From: an uncultured Dokdonia sp.
Lineage (GTDB): Bacteria; Bacteroidota; Bacteroidia; Flavobacteriales; Flavobacteriaceae
Direction of reading: 5' to 3'
NCBI RefSeq assembly: GCF_947492535.1
Contig: NZ_CANLNH010000005.1
Span: 124,001-188,000 of the forward strand
DNA length: 64,000 nt
In this document: in pieces, positions 45,701 to 53,187 of the stretch
Layout: each line of letters begins with the position of its first letter
How positions within the stretch are numbered: position 1 is the first letter of the stretch
Position numbers and translations under genes: made by a program
The notes under the pieces: generated by a model
What the model saw: the letters and a program-made list of their open reading frames with translations, nothing else
Told to the model about the DNA's origin: nothing
The model's database searches: none

Positions 45701-46378
45701 GAAAGTATAAAAGAACAACCTTTAATGTATAATGAAAATCAACAATACATCCATTATCAAAAAGGATCATTAGTACTTTATGCAATTAGTGATTATATAG
45801 GCGAAGAAAAATTTAATGGGGTCGCAAAGAATTTTGCAAAAAAGTATCAATTCAAAGGAGCTCCATATCCAGTAGCTACTGAGTTTGTAGATGATCTTAA
45901 AAAAGTGACTCCAGATTCTTTACAGTATCTAATTTCCGATATGTTTGAAACAATTACTATATATGACAATAAAGTAGATGATGCCACATATACGGAATTA
46001 CCAAATGGGAAATATGCTGTCAATGTAAAAGCATTAGTCAGTAAGTATAGATCCTATGAAAAAGGGAAGAAAGATTATACCTCTATACAAGGAGACAGTT
46101 TGACATTTACTCCAGAAGGAAAAGATGATCCTATTGTATCTATGCCTCTTGCAGATTATGTTGAAGTAGGTGTATTTGGAGAGAAGGATAAAGAAACAGG
46201 CAACGAAAATGTATTATACCTTAAGAAATTAAAGGTAAATGACATTCATAATAGTTTTGACATTATCGTAGATGAAAAGCCTGTAGAAGTAGGAGTTGAC
46301 CCGTTTAATAAATTAATTGATCGTCGAGCTAGAGATAATAGAGAAAAGGTCACAGAAAATACCTCCTCAACTGAATAA
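42701..46378 (+). CDS. ABC permease fused to an M1-family peptidase domain
   Basis: A 1225-residue protein. Residues about 1-580 hold roughly 12 hydrophobic helices in two ABC2-type permease halves (IFAAIMFLLGGLIMAVGLG, then second cluster WPFIIITFLAIVLTFVMM). After about residue 590 the chain is soluble: a beta-rich region, then an M1 aminopeptidase-like domain with HELAHQWW (residues 939-946), and the third zinc ligand in LLSESMSEYSS (Glu963), 19 residues later instead of the usual 18. The GAMEN exopeptidase motif is not seen. The peptidase should face the periplasm. Known in Bacteroidota; substrate unknown. Confidence 0.92.
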   Translation: MFSTIYLHEIKTWFKKPMFYIFAAIMFLLGGLIMAVGLGVFSSENVTVTSNSYLNSPLAITGILSQLAILTYLLIPSITGGTIHRDFKNNMHNVLYSYPLTKFKYLLAKFAAGVTINLIIIFAIILGLLLGSVLPGVNESLLGPFKLWNYIQPFAFIIFPNVLFYSAIVFAIVVFTRNLNIGFMAVLTMIIIQLIATSASDTADDKFYYALFDPMANVALADATEFWTPVEQNEKSIPMSGSLLYNRLLWGAISLLILLGIIGRFNFSQNAVSFNLFKKKTVKAVKKNFSKVERVVIPEVTTDFSFSGKMKTLWHLIKNDTRYILTGWPFIIITFLAIVLTFVMMSFSQLIFNTAILPKTWSMLAQPSTYMVLFSFLLIHLYSGFLMDRARMAHLNQIVDVTPTKNWVFLVSKGVSLFIMTAFLQLVLILCGIAFQTVKGFYDYQIDLYIFQAFLINVFRYVPWILLALLVHTLIKNKWIGLVTLLIIAIAIPLVQGAIGVDQAIYDFNSGNAPSPSDFNGYGIGLPRFYAFRAYWISFGMILLMIAILFYRRGTGMSVKNRFAFAKARLNRPILLITAVSLIVFLGIGSYSWYMNNVENERITGKEREELRVNAERELGKFAGIPQPRLISVNTFMDMYTEERNFKAGATFTLVNQDSVAIDTLHVNLTDYPTEITLNREAKIVYDNEDYDYKMYQFEKPMLPGDTLVFKFTTENKANKFLDNNSPISTNGTFVNSGIFPSIGYNEAFEIRNIQVREKYDLPPKDRLPDPDTPNARNRNYIGGYSDWIDFEATVSTSSDQIAIAPGYLIKKWEEDGRTYFHYKMDSKMLNFYSFLSGKYAVMKEEYKGINLEIYHHPDHTYNLDRMMKGMKEGLDYFNGSYTPYQHRQVRIIEFPKQNGSFAQAFANTIPFSEGVGFVADVDDEDQDAVDYPLAITAHELAHQWWAHQVIGAQAKGATLLSESMSEYSSLKVLEKVYGKNQMRRFLKDAMNGYLTGRTNESIKEQPLMYNENQQYIHYQKGSLVLYAISDYIGEEKFNGVAKNFAKKYQFKGAPYPVATEFVDDLKKVTPDSLQYLISDMFETITIYDNKVDDATYTELPNGKYAVNVKALVSKYRSYEKGKKDYTSIQGDSLTFTPEGKDDPIVSMPLADYVEVGVFGEKDKETGNENVLYLKKLKVNDIHNSFDIIVDEKPVEVGVDPFNKLIDRRARDNREKVTENTSSTE
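44390..44403. repeat. Intragenic palindrome (AFAKA frame) in the permease-peptidase gene
   Basis: GCTTTCGCGAAAGC, read as Phe-Ala-Phe-Ala-Lys-Ala at the membrane-to-soluble junction. Confidence 0.92.
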
Positions 46379-46398
46379 ATAAAATTTAGTAGTATGCT

Positions 46399-46437
46399 AA
46401 AAATCCTCTAATCATAGAATTTGATTAGAGGATTTTT
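46399..46437. terminator. Bidirectional terminator
   Basis: Perfect 16-bp stem AAAAATCCTCTAATCA / TGATTAGAGGATTTTT with a 7-base loop between the convergent permease and M20 genes. Confidence 0.95.
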
Positions 46438-46459
46438 ACTATAAAATATCTTCAAAACT

Positions 46460-47743
46460 TTATTCTTTATCCAGTAGAAGAATAGTTTGTAATAACACAT
46501 TAGCTCCGTTTGCTATATCTTCAGCAGAAGTATACTCTTTTGGTGAGTGGCTAATTCCATTTTTACTAGGAACAAAAATCATTCCTGTAGGTGCAATTAA
46601 TGCCATATCCTGAGCATCATGTCCCGCACCACTTTGCATCTGTATGTGTGATAACCCTAAAGCTTTTGTAGCTATTGCAATTTGTTGTTGAATACGTGTA
46701 TCGGTAAGCGCTGGTTTTCCAGTGGTAGAAAGTGCTGTAAATGTGATTTTGGTATTTGTTTCTTGGGCTATTTCTAGGCCTCGCTTTTCAATAGCAGCAT
46801 ATACTTCTTTAATTTTTTTCGCCGAAAGGTCGCGTATTTCTAAACTCAAGGTTACGTTTCCAGGAATTACATTGGGAGCACCAGGTTCCGCTTTGATACG
46901 ACCTACCGTACCAACTTGTTTGCCTTCAAAGCTATTCGTTGTTTCATTTACTGCAATGATAAATTTTGCTGCAGTTAAAAGCGCATCTTGACGCGCATTC
47001 ATAGGGGTTGTTCCTGCATGATTGGCAAACCCTTCTATCGTAACATCCCACCAGTTTAAACCTACAATTCCTTCTACAACTCCAATATCGATTTGCTCTT
47101 GATCTAAGATGCCACCTTGTTCAATATGTAGTTCTAAAAAAGCCGCAAGTGATCCTTTTTTACGAATCACTTCTTGTAGTTTTGAAGGATCTCCTCCTAA
47201 CACCTTGATCCCATCTCCCATAGAGATACCTGTACTATTGACAATCGTCAAGGCATCTGCGGGTAACTCTCCCGCCAAGGCACGGCTTCCCATGACACCG
47301 CCTTCTTCATTAGAAAAAATAATCAATTCTAAAGGATGCTGTGTCGTGACATTGTTTTCTTGTAAGGTCTTTACCACTTCAATAGCCGCCATCGACCCTA
47401 CACAACCATCATAATTTCCACCATCAGGAACGGTATCTGTATGTGAACCAAAAGCTATAGGTTTTTTGGATGGATCTGATCCCGCTTTTCTACCAATAAT
47501 ATTCCCTGCATAATCAATTGTTACTTCAAGTCCCGCATCTTTCATTAGTGCTATCAAATAGGTGCGACTCTCAATATCTGCTTGACTAAACGCTACACGA
47601 CTGGTCTCTCCATTTTCTTTTTTTCCAAACTCTGCCAGCTCAAAAATAGACTTTTCCAAACGGTCTTGATTGACTTTTGGCGTTTGTGCATACGTAATGG
47701 ATACAATTAAAAAGAAAGCTAGAAAGGAGAGTGTTGTCTTCAT
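46460..47743 (-). CDS. Exported M20-type amidohydrolase (allantoate/N-carbamoyl amino acid hydrolase family)
   Basis: A 427-residue enzyme with a signal peptide (MKTTLSFLAFFLIVSITYAQ). Metal and catalytic motifs are GSHTDTVPDGGNYDGCVG, FSNEEGGVMGSRALAG, LELHIEQGG and SGAGHDAQDM, as in AllC, beta-ureidopropionase and N-carbamoyl-L-amino-acid hydrolases. The ordinary enzymes are cytosolic, so periplasmic location is a notable feature. The exact substrate is not shown; the window has no purine-degradation neighbours. Confidence 0.92.
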   Translation of the reverse strand: MKTTLSFLAFFLIVSITYAQTPKVNQDRLEKSIFELAEFGKKENGETSRVAFSQADIESRTYLIALMKDAGLEVTIDYAGNIIGRKAGSDPSKKPIAFGSHTDTVPDGGNYDGCVGSMAAIEVVKTLQENNVTTQHPLELIIFSNEEGGVMGSRALAGELPADALTIVNSTGISMGDGIKVLGGDPSKLQEVIRKKGSLAAFLELHIEQGGILDQEQIDIGVVEGIVGLNWWDVTIEGFANHAGTTPMNARQDALLTAAKFIIAVNETTNSFEGKQVGTVGRIKAEPGAPNVIPGNVTLSLEIRDLSAKKIKEVYAAIEKRGLEIAQETNTKITFTALSTTGKPALTDTRIQQQIAIATKALGLSHIQMQSGAGHDAQDMALIAPTGMIFVPSKNGISHSPKEYTSAEDIANGANVLLQTILLLDKE

Positions 47744-48103
47744 GAGATGGTTTATTTGTATTACTAATATGATAATAGCTGTGTTATGAAGAAAAAGGTA
47801 CGATAAAAAATAATAGCTATTTTATCTAATTTTCATAGGGTATCCTTTTATACGCTTTAACGCTACGCTCTCCCTTTGGTCGTGAATCTGATAAGTTCGA
47901 TTTCGCGAAAGCATATAAAGAAGTATATACATTTAATACCTAACATCAATATTAAAACCTACGCCCATACTACTGTGTTTTTTGAATTTTGCTTGGCTTG
48001 ATTTGTTGAAAAGCGACTATTTCTAGCTAGAAGATAAATACTCGTTTTTTTACAGATTTAAATATCTACGTATAAAATAAATAGGCATATTAAAAATAGG
48101 CTA
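47744..48103. other. Intergenic region with an element copy
   Basis: 360 bases with the repeat at 47849-47917 (reverse orientation of 40614) and otherwise no gene. Confidence 0.7.
47849..47917. repeat. 70-bp intergenic repeat element, copy 2
   Basis: Begins TATACGCTTTAACGCTACGC and ends TTCGCGAAAGCATATA; reverse complement of the element at 40614-40680, with few substitutions. Confidence 0.93.
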
Positions 48104-48409
48104 TTATGTAACTTTAAAATATGTCAATACTGCAATTAAAATCATACAAGCATAAAAGGCCAATGATGTATTTACGTATATATTCCAGTATATCTTTTTA
48201 AAAGGGATATAAGTGTGATGTATCTGTAATTTCTTTTTATAATTAATAAAAGCAGGTACTAATGAACATAAAGGAATACCTATAATGGTTGTGATTAACA
48301 AGGTAACTATTTCTATATAAGTAGCATTAATTCCTATTTTTTCAGTGAGAAAATAATAGACTATAAAATTTAAAGCAATTAAAATAAGTAGAATTAGTAC
48401 TTTTTTCAT
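48104..48409 (-). CDS. Small membrane protein
   Basis: A 101-residue hydrophobic protein with three predicted helices (KKVLILLILIALNFIVYYFL, IVTLLITTIIGIPLCSLV, NTSLAFYACMILIAVLTYF). No family recognised. It follows the lipoyl-like gene on the same strand by about 78 bases and shares its AT-rich character. Confidence 0.6.
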   Translation of the reverse strand: MKKVLILLILIALNFIVYYFLTEKIGINATYIEIVTLLITTIIGIPLCSLVPAFINYKKKLQIHHTYIPFKKIYWNIYVNTSLAFYACMILIAVLTYFKVT

Positions 48410-48487
48410 TTTGTGTGATGCTGTTTTGATAGTAACTATTATCTAATTTATGTAAAATCTAAGTGTTTTAAGTTATATAACTGGTTT

Positions 48488-48841
48488 TTATATACCTTCT
48501 ATTTGTAGAATTTCTGAACCTGTTTCTAATTCTTTATGAAGTGGACACATCGCTATTATTTTTCCATGATAAAAGCTTTCAAGTTCAAAGGTGATATTTT
48601 TATTTTCTATGACACAAACAATAGCATTACTCTTCACAATATCCCCTAACTGAACATGCCATTTTTTTAAAACCAATCCTTTTTGGCCTCCAAAATCAGG
48701 TAACAAAATGGTTTGTATTTCTCCTTTCTTTAAAGGAGTGCTTTCTGAAACAAGATTATTAGAAGGGCTTTTTAAATCATTTTTGATGGCATTTTGTTTC
48801 TCTTGAGAACCAAATAGTTTTTGTAGGAGTGATTTTATCAT
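48488..48841 (-). CDS. Lipoyl/biotinyl-like domain protein without the modified Lys
   Basis: A 117-residue protein. Residues about 42-117 fold like a biotinyl/lipoyl domain (ILLPDFGGQKGLVLKKWHVQLGDIVKSNAIVCVIENKN ITFELESFYHGKIIAM). Lined up with the usual E-T-D-K-A turn, the modified Lys position is Asn, with a Lys one residue earlier (ENKN), so normal lipoylation or biotinylation is doubtful. The N-terminal 40 residues are a Lys/Ser-rich helix. Not part of a dehydrogenase or carboxylase operon here. Confidence 0.68.
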   Translation of the reverse strand: MIKSLLQKLFGSQEKQNAIKNDLKSPSNNLVSESTPLKKGEIQTILLPDFGGQKGLVLKKWHVQLGDIVKSNAIVCVIENKNITFELESFYHGKIIAMCPLHKELETGSEILQIEGI

Positions 48842-48865
48842 GGTAATTGATTATAATATTATTTT

Positions 48866-49285
48866 TTAATACTCTTCATTCAATAATTTTTGAAATCGCC
48901 AATATGCCACTTTTCGGATGCGCATCATTCTGTCTGCTATTTCGGGATTATATGAACATCTGGCTTCATCAAACCCAATCCAGTTAGGATAATATCTTTT
49001 AGCCATTTCAAAAATACGTTTATCAAATTTTTTAGAACGCATCACTCCGACATCGTTTTCAGGCCCCACAACTAATGTCATGCGATGATGAATGACGTAT
49101 TTAAAAGCATCTGATAGATGGTGATTCCTTATATCCCATAAACCTTCATCTTCCCAAATAAATGCTCCAGACATACCTTCATGTTCCATTTTTGGATGAA
49201 TGATTTTAGATTTTGTGGGTAATGAATTTTTGTTCTTTAAGAACGTTATCCATATCCATATTTTTAAAATCAAATTCATAGTCAT
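48866..49285 (-). CDS. Hypothetical protein, 5' end probably frameshifted
   Basis: The 139-residue frame has a convincing part from about residue 31 (MEHEGMSGAFIWEDEGLWDI, FKYVIHHRMTLVVGPENDVGV, RYYPNWIGFDEARCSYNPEIADRMMRIRK), but the first 30 residues (LILKIWIWITFLKNKN) look like a wrong frame. In the +1 frame an ATG at 49295 gives MSLNDYEFDFKNMDMDNVLK and stops at 49206. Removing one A from the AAAA run near 49212 would join the two. So this is either a frameshifted gene or a shorter gene starting at the internal Met near residue 33. Family not recognised. Confidence 0.55.
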   Translation of the reverse strand: MTMNLILKIWIWITFLKNKNSLPTKSKIIHPKMEHEGMSGAFIWEDEGLWDIRNHHLSDAFKYVIHHRMTLVVGPENDVGVMRSKKFDKRIFEMAKRYYPNWIGFDEARCSYNPEIADRMMRIRKVAYWRFQKLLNEEY

Positions 49286-49315
49286 TTAGTGACATTTGAT
49301 AAACGTTAACGTTTA

Positions 49316-49361
49316 GTATAACAAGCGTAGTCTGCCGATAGGCGGCTATGATTTGTTATAC
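49316..49361. repeat. 46-base bulged hairpin (possible REP or attC-like)
   Basis: GTATAACAA (49316-49324) pairs with TTGTTATAC (49353-49361); inside, GCGTAGTCTGCC pairs with GGCGGCTATG around a GATA loop, leaving single extra bases (T49333, A49351). It lies between two minus-strand genes, 3' of the metallophosphatase gene. Confidence 0.7.
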
Positions 49362-49365
49362 AGTG

Positions 49366-50400
49366 TTATCTACTGGCTTTTCTTTTAGGTATTTTATTAA
49401 TATTCAATTCTGTAGCTAAGTCAATTATTTTTTGCGGAGTATCAAGAGTCTTTCTCAAATCTTCTATGGTCAAATTATTAGATTTGGCTTTAAAAATGAA
49501 GGTTCTGAAATTTAATTTTGCAACTTCTTGATTAAAGTTGTCTGCAAATCTATTTTTCAATTCTAATGTCAAATTTTCTAACTCGTTTTTTAACTCCTCT
49601 AAAAGTTCTTCGATATCAGAAATCCATATTTTTTGATTTTGAAGAAAGTCTTTTACTTCTTGTTCTTCTTTATACTCAAGTTTCTGAATTTGCTTATGTA
49701 CTTGAGAAATTTTCATATTCTCCCAGTCTTTAGATTCAAGAACTGGAATTTGCCATTTTGATTGTTCCTCTTTCCAGTAGTCTTTGTCAACTTTGATTTG
49801 ATGAATGGTAAAACTTGGTAGCTCAATTGCCGTTAACATTCCTGCATGGCATGCTCCAGTATCAATACCATAAGTTTTATTCTTTATTTTTATTTCTTCA
49901 CCCACCACATGATGTCCATAAATTATTGGTTTTTCTCCTGTATAAAAATCTGACCAATATTTTCCTTCTTCGTATTTATTTTTCAAGTACCTGCTTCCAG
50001 AGGTAGTTCCAGCTAAAACTTCTTCTTTTTGTTCATGAAGTTTTTTGTCATGTTCAAAAAATGCATGGACAATTATTGCGGATTCTGTCTCATAAAAATA
50101 TGGTAATGTCTTAAGCCATTCTAGGAATTCATTGTACTTATCTTGAAATTGGACTTTAACAATCTCCTGAGAATAGCTTAGAATCCCATTTAGATGTTTA
50201 CGTTCATGATTTCCCATAAGAACCACTGAATTCTTCCGTCTTTTGAAATATTCAAATAATTCTACAGATTTGGCACCTCTGTCTACTATATCGCCAAGAG
50301 ATATTATCAAATCATCATCTGTTATTCCAATTTGTTTGGACAATTCAATGAATTCATCATAACATCCATGAATATCTCCTATGACATATGTTTTACTCAT
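49366..50400 (-). CDS. Metallophosphoesterase (Ser/Thr protein phosphatase-like)
   Basis: A 344-residue protein. The N-terminal 220 residues are a calcineurin-type phosphatase with GDIHGCYDE, LGDIVDRGAKS and LMGNHERKH motifs, then a late His in YGHHVVG, as in PrpA/PrpE and ApaH relatives. The C-terminal 120 residues form a coiled helical tail (EEQEVKDFLQNQKIWISDIEELLEELKNELENL) rarely found in plain phosphatases. Substrate unknown. The 46-base hairpin follows its 3' end. Confidence 0.9.
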   Translation of the reverse strand: MSKTYVIGDIHGCYDEFIELSKQIGITDDDLIISLGDIVDRGAKSVELFEYFKRRKNSVVLMGNHERKHLNGILSYSQEIVKVQFQDKYNEFLEWLKTLPYFYETESAIIVHAFFEHDKKLHEQKEEVLAGTTSGSRYLKNKYEEGKYWSDFYTGEKPIIYGHHVVGEEIKIKNKTYGIDTGACHAGMLTAIELPSFTIHQIKVDKDYWKEEQSKWQIPVLESKDWENMKISQVHKQIQKLEYKEEQEVKDFLQNQKIWISDIEELLEELKNELENLTLELKNRFADNFNQEVAKLNFRTFIFKAKSNNLTIEDLRKTLDTPQKIIDLATELNINKIPKRKASR

Positions 50401-50969
50401 TTTCTTGTGCTTGTAGATAACTACTGTATAAAGTACATGTATGTTATTTTATATATGTGTATTTTCCTCAAATTTAACGTATTTTTTAAGAAATAAAACG
50501 TGTAATTTATTGTTTGTTAGACGTTTTAGGCTTTTATAGAAAATCTCAAAAATTGATTACAAACGACTGTAAATAATTGTAAGCGTTTGTAATCGATACT
50601 AAACTTACTTTCTTCTTAGTACACCACTTTACGGTTTTCCACAATCCACCAGAAAAGTTTATTCCAATAAAAAAGCCAGACATGTACACAAAAGTCTGGC
50701 TTTCCAAGAAACCTAGCATTGCTGCTATGGCTAATAGTATGTTTCTATGAGATACTCGTTTTGATAGTTAACTTCGAGTAGTTTCTATTATTGGGAGATC
50801 TCCGCCTTTGTGAGATTCCCACCTTCGCGAGATCTCCGCCTTCGCGAGATCCCCGCCTTCGCGAGATCCCCGCCTTCGCGGGATCCCCGCCTTCGCGGGA
50901 TCCCCGCCTTCGCGGGATCCCCGCCTTCGCGGGATCCCCGCCTTCGCGGGATCCCCGCCTTCGCGGGGA
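50401..50969. other. Intergenic region: dyad, leu terminator and 17-bp array
   Basis: 569 bases. Contains an 11-bp dyad GATTACAAACG (50555-50565) / CGTTTGTAATC (50584-50594), the minus-strand terminator at 50669-50703, a dyad TACTCG / CGAGTA near 50757-50780, and the tandem array next to the leuB stop. Confidence 0.8.
50669..50703 (-). terminator. Terminator of the leu operon
   Basis: On the minus strand, AAAGCCAGAC / GTCTGGCTTT with a 12-base loop is followed by TTTTTT. Confidence 0.85.
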
Positions 50970-50971
50970 TT
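50795..50971. repeat. Tandem array of a 17-bp palindromic unit (10 copies)
   Basis: Ten consecutive 17-bp units (consensus GGGATCCCCGCCTTCGC) from 50795 to 50964; the first units are more diverged (GAGATCTCCGCCTTTGT). The array is inverted-repeat-rich and ends within six bases of the leuB stop. Its motif also occurs singly near 52290, 52555 and 55020. Confidence 0.93.
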
Positions 50972-52085
50972 ATATTATAGTACTCTGTCCCACAAATATG
51001 TTTTCAAAATTACGGTTTGGATCTTCTGGGTTTAAAATAAAATCAGCAATGAAGTCACCTACTTTCGAAGTGCCAAATGGATTTTCTGCATTTAAATCTT
51101 CAGTAGTAAATCCTAGCTCTAATGACTTTTCAACTGCTTTTTCTATAAGCGCTGCCTCTTTATGTAAATTCAAATGACGTAATAACATCGCAGCACTTAA
51201 AATACTTGCTAACGGATTGGCAATATCTTTGCCGGTTGCTTGTGGAAAACTACCATGGATAGGCTCAAATAACGCATTGTCTGTTCCAATAGATGCCGAA
51301 GCTAATAACCCAATAGAACCTCCTATCACGCTTGCTTCATCAGAGATAATATCACCAAATAAATTCTCCGTTAAGATCACATCAAATTGTTTCGGGTTTA
51401 AGATCATTTGCATAGCTGCATTATCTACAAACAGAAAATCGAGAGCTACATCTGGATAGTCTTTTGCTATTTCGGTGACTGTTTTACGCCATAAACGCGA
51501 TGTTTCCAACACATTAGCCTTATCAACAAGTGTCAGTTTACGTTTTCGCGAAAGCGCTTCCTTAAACGCCAAATGCGCAATACGACTAATCTCTTCTACC
51601 GAATAGGAACATCCATCGGAGGCTACTTGACCATCGTCACTTAAATGCTTCTCTCCGAAATAAATCCCGCCTGTGAGTTCGCGATAAATAGAAATATCTG
51701 TACCTTCAATACGATCTCTTTTAAGCGGTGATCTATCAATAAGTTGGTTATAGGCTTTTACAGGTCTGATATTACAGAAGAGTCCAAGTGATTTACGAAG
51801 ACGTAGTAATCCTTGTTCAGGACGCACCTTCGCATTCGGATTATTATCATATTTTGGATGCCCAATCGCACCAAATAAAATCGCATCAGCTGCTTCACAA
51901 ATATCAATCGTTTCTTCAGGTAGTGGATTTCCTGTGGCATCAATCGCACAAGCACCCATCAATGCAGTCTTATATGTAAAATGATGATCAAACATATCTG
52001 CAATAGCATCAAGTGCTTTTTGAGCCTGTGCAGTCACTTCTGGTCCTATCCCGTCTCCAGGAATAATAGCAATGTTGTAGTTCAT
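50970..52085 (-). CDS. leuB: 3-isopropylmalate dehydrogenase
   Basis: A 371-residue enzyme of normal length. Diagnostic segments are IIPGDGIGPEVTAQAQKAL, LGAIGHPKYDNN, LLRLRKSLGLFCNIRP, REltgGIYFGEK, KANVLETSRLWR, DFLFVDNAAMQMI, ENLFGDIISDEAS and EPIHGSFPQATGKDIANP, including the NAD/metal-binding Asp residues. It oxidises and decarboxylates 3-isopropylmalate. It is the last gene of the leuA-leuC-leuD-leuB unit, separated from leuD by a repeat-rich spacer and with the 17-bp array right after its stop. Confidence 0.98.
   Translation of the reverse strand: MNYNIAIIPGDGIGPEVTAQAQKALDAIADMFDHHFTYKTALMGACAIDATGNPLPEETIDICEAADAILFGAIGHPKYDNNPNAKVRPEQGLLRLRKSLGLFCNIRPVKAYNQLIDRSPLKRDRIEGTDISIYRELTGGIYFGEKHLSDDGQVASDGCSYSVEEISRIAHLAFKEALSRKRKLTLVDKANVLETSRLWRKTVTEIAKDYPDVALDFLFVDNAAMQMILNPKQFDVILTENLFGDIISDEASVIGGSIGLLASASIGTDNALFEPIHGSFPQATGKDIANPLASILSAAMLLRHLNLHKEAALIEKAVEKSLELGFTTEDLNAENPFGTSKVGDFIADFILNPEDPNRNFENIFVGQSTII
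51541..51556. repeat. Intragenic palindrome in leuB (LSRK frame)
   Basis: CGTTTTCGCGAAAGCG (one mismatch from the consensus), read as ALSRKRK rather than AFAKA. Confidence 0.88.
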
Positions 52086-52572
52086 AATTCATGCCCCGTC
52101 TATTCACGAGGGTCTTTTTATTTCATTATATACTTCCTTTTAATAAAGGGTTGTTTTTAACACCTCCCTCATTCCCTCCTTCCTAGGAGGGAGGTTTTTG
52201 TTCCCCTCTATGAAGAGGGGTTAGGGGTGTGTTTTTACTTTTAACACCTCCCTCAATCCCTCCTTCCTAGGAGGGAGGTTTCATCTTATTCCCGCGAAGG
52301 CGGGAATCTTATCATTAGTATACTAGTCAGTCATTTCGATACGATTTTAAATCTTCACTTTGTTACGTTTTAAAATCACTCAATGTCCTTTATTCTCATT
52401 CCCGTTCTTCAATCCCTCACTTCGACAAGCTCAGTATGACACCTTCCTAGGAGGGAGGTTTTTGTTCCCCTCTATAAAGAGAGGTTAGGGGTGTGTTTTT
52501 ACTTTTAACACCTCCCTTATTCCCTCCTTTCTAGGAGGGAAGTTTCATTTCATTCCCGAGAAGGCGGGAATC
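52086..52572. other. Repeat mosaic between leuD and leuB
   Basis: 487 bases built from related modules: a CCTCCTTCCTAGGAGG palindrome block (52169-52199, 52254-52280, 52440-52460, 52510-52543), a CCCCTCTATGAAGAGGGG block followed by TTAGGGGTGTG (52203-52232, 52465-52496), and a CCCGCGAAGGCGGG block (52290-52306, 52554-52571). A CTTCGACAAGCTCAGTATGACA module lies at 52419-52441. Confidence 0.85.
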
Positions 52573-53187
52573 TCAAAATACCATTCGTTCTTTTTCAAAA
52601 GCTTCAATGGTCTCTTTTTTACTTACCAAAAAGTCAATATCATCATATCCATTGATCAGGCATACTTTCTTGTACGGATCTATGTCAAAGCTTTCTTTTC
52701 CTTTTTGAATTTGTTCGTTATATATGCCTATATATTCTACAATTTGATTTTCCAAATCGACAGTGATTTTTGTTTTTGGGTTTTCTTGCACACATGTAAG
52801 TAATTGGTTTAAGAAATCTGGTGTTACTTGAATTGGAAGAAGCCCATTATTAAGAGCATTTCCTTTAAAAATATCTGCAAAAAAACTTGAAATCACGACT
52901 TTAAGTCCATAACCTGCAATCGCCCAAGCCGCATGCTCGCGACTAGAGCCACAACCAAAATTATCGCCAGCGACGAGGATTTGTGCAGTTGCATATTGTG
53001 GTGCATTTAATGGGAATTCTTCATTGAGATTTCCTTCAGCATCGTATCGCCAATCTCTGAATACATTATCGCCAAATCCTTTCTTATCGGTTGCTTTTAA
53101 AAAGCGGGCAGGAATAATCTGATCAGTATCTATATTTTCAATAGGTAACGGAATGGCTGTTGTTGTTAATGTTGTAAATTTTTCCAT
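52573..53187 (-). CDS. leuD: 3-isopropylmalate dehydratase small subunit
   Basis: A 204-residue subunit of the isopropylmalate isomerase. Family signatures are [29 protein letters not shown] and [16 protein letters not shown]. It forms the swivelling domain that docks on LeuC and helps bind substrate. Its start overlaps the leuC stop by one base, so the two subunits are coupled. Confidence 0.97.
   Translation of the reverse strand: MEKFTTLTTTAIPLPIENIDTDQIIPARFLKATDKKGFGDNVFRDWRYDAEGNLNEEFPLNAPQYATAQILVAGDNFGCGSSREHAAWAIAGYGLKVVISSFFADIFKGNALNNGLLPIQVTPDFLNQLLTCVQENPKTKITVDLENQIVEYIGIYNEQIQKGKESFDIDPYKKVCLINGYDDIDFLVSKKETIEAFEKERMVF

Noticed and set aside
50795-50971. CRISPR array
   Set aside because: Units are 17 bp, contiguous and without spacers, and no cas genes are seen.
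50791-51177. Open frame with repeated Arg-Asp-Pro-Arg units over the 17-bp array
   Set aside because: It is produced by the tandem array and runs antisense through the end of leuB.
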